From Nostoc sp. CHAB 5834 (lineage in GTDB: Bacteria; Cyanobacteriota; Cyanobacteriia; Cyanobacteriales; Nostocaceae): a stretch of 7,786 bases of DNA. A model generated the notes under the pieces. That model did no database searches, had not been told where the DNA came from, and saw only the letters and a list, made by a program, of their open reading frames with translations. The stretch spans positions 1-7,786 of the forward strand of contig JAIVFU010000223.1 of NCBI GenBank assembly GCA_020829485.1, in the 5' to 3' direction. Numbering within the stretch: the stretch's first letter is position 1; each line of letters begins with the position of its first letter. Below are positions 5,740 through 7,786 of this stretch, in pieces. Both the position numbers and the translations under genes were made by a program.

Positions 5740-5764
5740 CGAGAAAGCCCGCAAAACGCGGGCT
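5740..5764 (-). terminator. Probable terminator of the nuclease gene
   Basis: AGCCCGC (5746-5752) and GCGGGCT (5758-5764) form a perfect 7-bp stem with an AAAAC loop. On the minus strand the stem is followed by TTTC, a short T-run. It lies about 110 bases beyond the nuclease stop and about 45 bases ahead of the exported-protein start, a sensible unit boundary. Confidence 0.6.
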
Positions 5765-5814
5765 ATTGGCATCCGTCGCCAATTCCGGGTCGAGGGCTGC
5801 CGGGATGTCCAACG

Positions 5815-5841
5815 CGCTAGGGGCGCCTAGCGGTAGGCCCC
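5815..5841 (-). repeat. Two overlapping, mutually exclusive hairpins after the nuclease gene
   Basis: CGCTAGG (5815-5821) is perfectly complementary to CCTAGCG (5826-5832). The same CCTA (5826-5829) can instead pair with TAGG (5834-5837), extended by GGGG (5820-5823) with CCCC (5838-5841). The two folds share bases and cannot coexist. They sit between the nuclease stop (5874) and its terminator (5740-5764). They could protect the RNA 3' end or switch between states; the function is not shown. Confidence 0.45.
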
Positions 5842-5873
5842 TGCTCTGCCCGAATTGAGCTTACGCCCTGCAC

Positions 5874-6662
5874 TCAAAACAGCTTGTCCTGAATATCTGC
5901 AGCACGCCGTGGGCGTTTTGTACGAACCCGGCCTTCCTTCTCCCTGAGCGCGTTAGGCAGGTCAATTTCCCGCACACCAACCCCTGCGCGCAATTCACTT
6001 GCGACGTGCCAGAGCACGGTCGGGTCGCTGTTAGCAGAAAGGCAGGAGGCATCGGGCAGCCAACTTTCGCTCAAATCCAGCCTACGGGCCCCCCGATGGT
6101 CCAGCCCGACGAGCAAAAGGGGGACCGGCATAGTATTTGGGTGGAAAGACTTTAGACGCCTTGCAGCTGTCTCGAAGGCAGCGACACCGGAGGCAATAGT
6201 GCCGGCCAGCCGCTTAGTAGGCAGCACGATGACACCCAGAGCACTGCGGCCGTGGTGGTAGGCATCTGCTAACTTTAAAAAGTTGCGTTCAATGCTAGCC
6301 GTATAGCCGAACTCCACCTCCACCATGACCCGCTTTCCCCCTTCGACCATGATAGAAAAGTCAAACCGCTGGTTGTCGGTGACTTTGAGCCCCTCGCGAA
6401 CTGGACACTCCGCCTCAAATCCAGCTTTTTGCAGCTCCTGGCTAAGCCACATGTTGTAGAGGCTCGGCAGCCCTTCGAGTTTTAGCAGCTCTTTTTCTTT
6501 TTTGGCTGACAGTTTCGTGGGGTCATCAAGCTTCTTCGATTTTCCCGGCCAAACCAACTGCGGCATCTCATTACTAATGCTTTTAATGGCTTCAAGCGCT
6601 TGCACAGCCAGGGGACTAAGGGGCAAGTCGTTGAGCTTCTCGGGATAAGTGCGAGTTATCAC
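5874..6662 (-). CDS. Predicted BglII/BstYI-type PD-(D/E)XK restriction endonuclease, 262 aa
   Basis: The central region carries the active-site pattern of the BamHI/BglII branch of type II restriction enzymes: D101 in RFDFSIMV and E115-V-E117 in RVMVEVEFG. BamHI uses D...ExE and BglII D...ExQ at the same places. Just after comes TASIERNFLKLADAYHHG, then a strand ALGVIVLPTKRLAGTIASGV, helix AAFETAARRLK and strand PVPLLLVGLD. This order matches BglII-like proteins (alpha/beta core with GV-x-I-x-PT-x-x-LA). A Lys-rich helix (50-62) precedes the core, and the C-terminal tail is basic (residues 240-253). Expected activity is Mg-dependent double-strand DNA cleavage at a short palindrome. The start is GTG 6662, since an in-frame TAA lies just upstream, but no Shine-Dalgarno is visible and the GTG sits in a dyad. 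GTG at residue 20 is an alternative. No methyltransferase is in the window. Confidence 0.72.
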   Translation of the reverse strand: MITRTYPEKLNDLPLSPLAVQALEAIKSISNEMPQLVWPGKSKKLDDPTKLSAKKEKELLKLEGLPSLYNMWLSQELQKAGFEAECPVREGLKVTDNQRFDFSIMVEGGKRVMVEVEFGYTASIERNFLKLADAYHHGRSALGVIVLPTKRLAGTIASGVAAFETAARRLKSFHPNTMPVPLLLVGLDHRGARRLDLSESWLPDASCLSANSDPTVLWHVASELRAGVGVREIDLPNALREKEGRVRTKRPRRAADIQDKLF

Positions 6663-6686
6663 AGGCGTTTACAGGTAAACGCTGTG
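6660..6686 (-). promoter_or_regulatory. Near-perfect dyad over the nuclease start codon
   Basis: CACA-G-GCGTTTAC (6660-6672) and GTAAACGC-TGTG (6675-6686) are 12-bp inverted arms around AG, with one unpaired G. The GTG start codon (6662-6660) is inside the outer arm. In RNA this would bury the start; in DNA it is a good dimer-binding operator. Either would restrain nuclease expression. It does not match the usual controller-protein C-box. Confidence 0.55.
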
Positions 6687-6731
6687 TAACCAATGTGTTT
6701 AGCCTTAAATTACGCGCCATCGCCGAGCGCA

Positions 6732-6771
6732 TTGACATCCTCCCCTCCCTAAAGGAAGGGGAGGATGTCAA
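6732..6771. repeat. Long palindrome resembling an IS200/IS605-family end
   Basis: TTGACATCCTCCCCT (6732-6746) is perfectly complementary to AGGGGAGGATGTCAA (6757-6771). The stem continues by two more pairs after a bulged A, around a CTAAA loop. The TTGACATCCTCCC...CTAAAGG signature is familiar from the subterminal hairpins of IS200/IS605 (IS1341/TnpB-type) elements. No transposase or TnpB remnant flanks it here, so it is a solo end or a small palindromic derivative. It sits three bases beyond the stop of the right-edge gene and may also end or stabilise that transcript, though it lacks a T-run. Confidence 0.65.
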
Positions 6772-6774
6772 GAG

Positions 6775-7786
6775 CTAAATGTCTAAGGGACGGCTCCTTC
6801 CCTGTCCTGCTGCTTTCAGTGCACCAGCGGCTACCCTGTGCATTTTCCCGGTCACCACTACCTCCCCAAACGGAAGGCGCTCATCTGGTACGCGGAAGTC
6901 AATGCGAAGGTGCTGCCGAGCCCACTGAAACACAAAGAAGTCAACGAGCGAGTCGTGGTCTACCGTTCGTAGGGCTTCATCGGGAGAAACGCCTCCCCAG
7001 TAGTGCCCAATCAACGGTAGGTCTGGGAGCGACCACAAGTTAGTCAACGGGGCTAACTGGGCATACTTGCCCGTCATGTCCAGTGACGCGTACTGGTGAA
7101 GCTGGTGGTCCCAATCAACTGGAAGGGCGGCACCCAACTTGTGGCCTTGGAAGTCCTGACGGGCGGTGAAGCCCCGATAAAACTCTGTGAACAAATCCGT
7201 GACATGCTCACGAAGCGTGAGCCGGCTTGAGCGGGGAGGTTCGCTAGCCTTTGAGCGGATTTCACGTGCTGCAAACTCTTCCACAACCACGCGGTAAGCG
7301 CTCTCGTGCATCAGAACCCGCTTGCGCACAGCGAAGAGCCCGCGGTGCCGCAGCACTTCGAAAACGCTCCACGCCCGTTGCTTTCCGAACACCTCTGCGA
7401 CCAGGTGGAACAGCTGGTCTTGTGCTTCGTCGTAAGTATGCCCCAAGCGAACGCCTGCGAGCATCCGGCCCAAAGCGTCCAGGGCGTCGAGTGCTCTCGA
7501 ATAAGAGCCGAGGGCTCCTTCCGATGCAAGGCCTCCTTGCTCAGCTGTAGAGGGCCGCAAATTTTGCTCATCAAAGAAGCAATGCTGGAGCTCATACGCC
7601 AAGGGCCGTAGTACTTGCGGGTGAGCCGCTACGATAAGCTCTCTAGGCTGCCCTGGAGATGCCTTGACGGCATGCCGACGGTAGAACCCTGAGTTGAAGA
7701 ACGCATCTTCCTGGAACTTAGGGAGAGACTCATTGCTGAAAGCGAAGAGTTCCCCGTCATCGGCATAGAGCGCGACCTCGGGGAAC
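6775..7786 (-). CDS. Unidentified large protein, 5' end beyond window (336+ aa)
   Basis: The minus-strand frame stays open from the TAG at 6775-6777 to the right edge, so the start lies outside the window; the TTG at 7602 is only internal. The visible part begins FPEVALYADDGELFAFSNES and contains FYRRHAVKASPGQPRELIVAA. A long helical section follows from ALDALDALGRMLAG through YDEAQDQLFHLVAEVFGKQR. Next come a basic stretch (AVRKRVLMHE), an aromatic-rich middle (DLFTEFYRGFTARQDF, PLIGHYWGGVSP), then SLVDFFVFQWARQHLRIDF and a strand LPFGEVVVTGKMHRV near the end. There is no membrane segment or classical NTPase, helicase or methyltransferase motif in the visible part. I do not recognise the family. 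It lies 112 bases upstream of the nuclease in the same direction and could be its operon partner, though two palindromes separate them. Confidence 0.8.
   Translation of the reverse strand, partial: FPEVALYADDGELFAFSNESLPKFQEDAFFNSGFYRRHAVKASPGQPRELIVAAHPQVLRPLAYELQHCFFDEQNLRPSTAEQGGLASEGALGSYSRALDALDALGRMLAGVRLGHTYDEAQDQLFHLVAEVFGKQRAWSVFEVLRHRGLFAVRKRVLMHESAYRVVVEEFAAREIRSKASEPPRSSRLTLREHVTDLFTEFYRGFTARQDFQGHKLGAALPVDWDHQLHQYASLDMTGKYAQLAPLTNLWSLPDLPLIGHYWGGVSPDEALRTVDHDSLVDFFVFQWARQHLRIDFRVPDERLPFGEVVVTGKMHRVAAGALKAAGQGRSRPLDI

Noticed and set aside
6660..6686. Controller-protein (C-box) operator of a restriction-modification system
   Set aside because: The arms (GCGTTTAC / GTAAACGC) do not resemble the known C-box consensus and no small helix-turn-helix gene is present. 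It is kept only as a generic dyad.
6732..6771. TTGACA in the palindrome as a -35 promoter element
   Set aside because: No acceptable -10 lies 16-18 bases downstream on either strand. The TTGACA is better explained as part of the IS-end-like stem.
7251..7611. Plus-strand frames of 99-101 codons and a minus-strand frame of 94 codons over the right-edge gene
   Set aside because: All lie within the much longer minus-strand frame that stays open to the edge. They are shadows.

Overview
This window reads as an accessory stretch of a moderately GC-rich proteobacterial genome. The style of the proteins suggests a beta-proteobacterium (Burkholderiales-like), but no marker gene settles the taxon. No rRNA, tRNA, CRISPR array, integrase, intact transposase or housekeeping gene is visible. 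Almost every protein is an orphan or barely characterised. Most sit in one- or two-gene units closed by their own hairpin terminator. That layout is typical of cargo in a genomic island, integrative element or plasmid.

Layout from left to right. (1) 1-834, plus strand: the tail of an upstream gene overlaps a 65-aa gene by ATGA, followed by a 155-aa gene and a strong UUCG-loop terminator. (2) 855-2578, minus strand: a 336-aa acidic protein (2547-1537) with its own terminator, then a ~181-aa acidic protein (1436-891) with a second terminator. (3) 2548-2958: a non-coding divergent region. (4) 2959-3627, plus strand: an exported protein with an HExxH motif, meeting the minus-strand 299-aa gene (4598-3699) at a bidirectional terminator. 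(5) 4599-4758: a divergent control region with a perfect dyad, then a 146-aa plus-strand gene (4759-5199) convergent with a small exported four-cysteine protein (5702-5241). (6) 5740-7786, minus strand: a predicted BglII/BstYI-type PD-(D/E)XK nuclease (6662-5874) preceded by a large unidentified gene that runs off the right edge. A long palindrome of the IS200/IS605-end type lies between these two genes.

The most interesting part is the right-hand end. A BglII-like endonuclease with a visible D...ExE active-site pattern has no methyltransferase inside the window. Its GTG start sits inside a near-perfect dyad, and it lies downstream of an unidentified partner gene. It could be half of a restriction-modification system whose other half is outside the window, or part of a less familiar defence module. 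Elsewhere, two unrelated minus-strand genes share a leader motif, and several dyads look like operators. All functional calls except the nuclease, the signal peptides and the terminators should be read as tentative.
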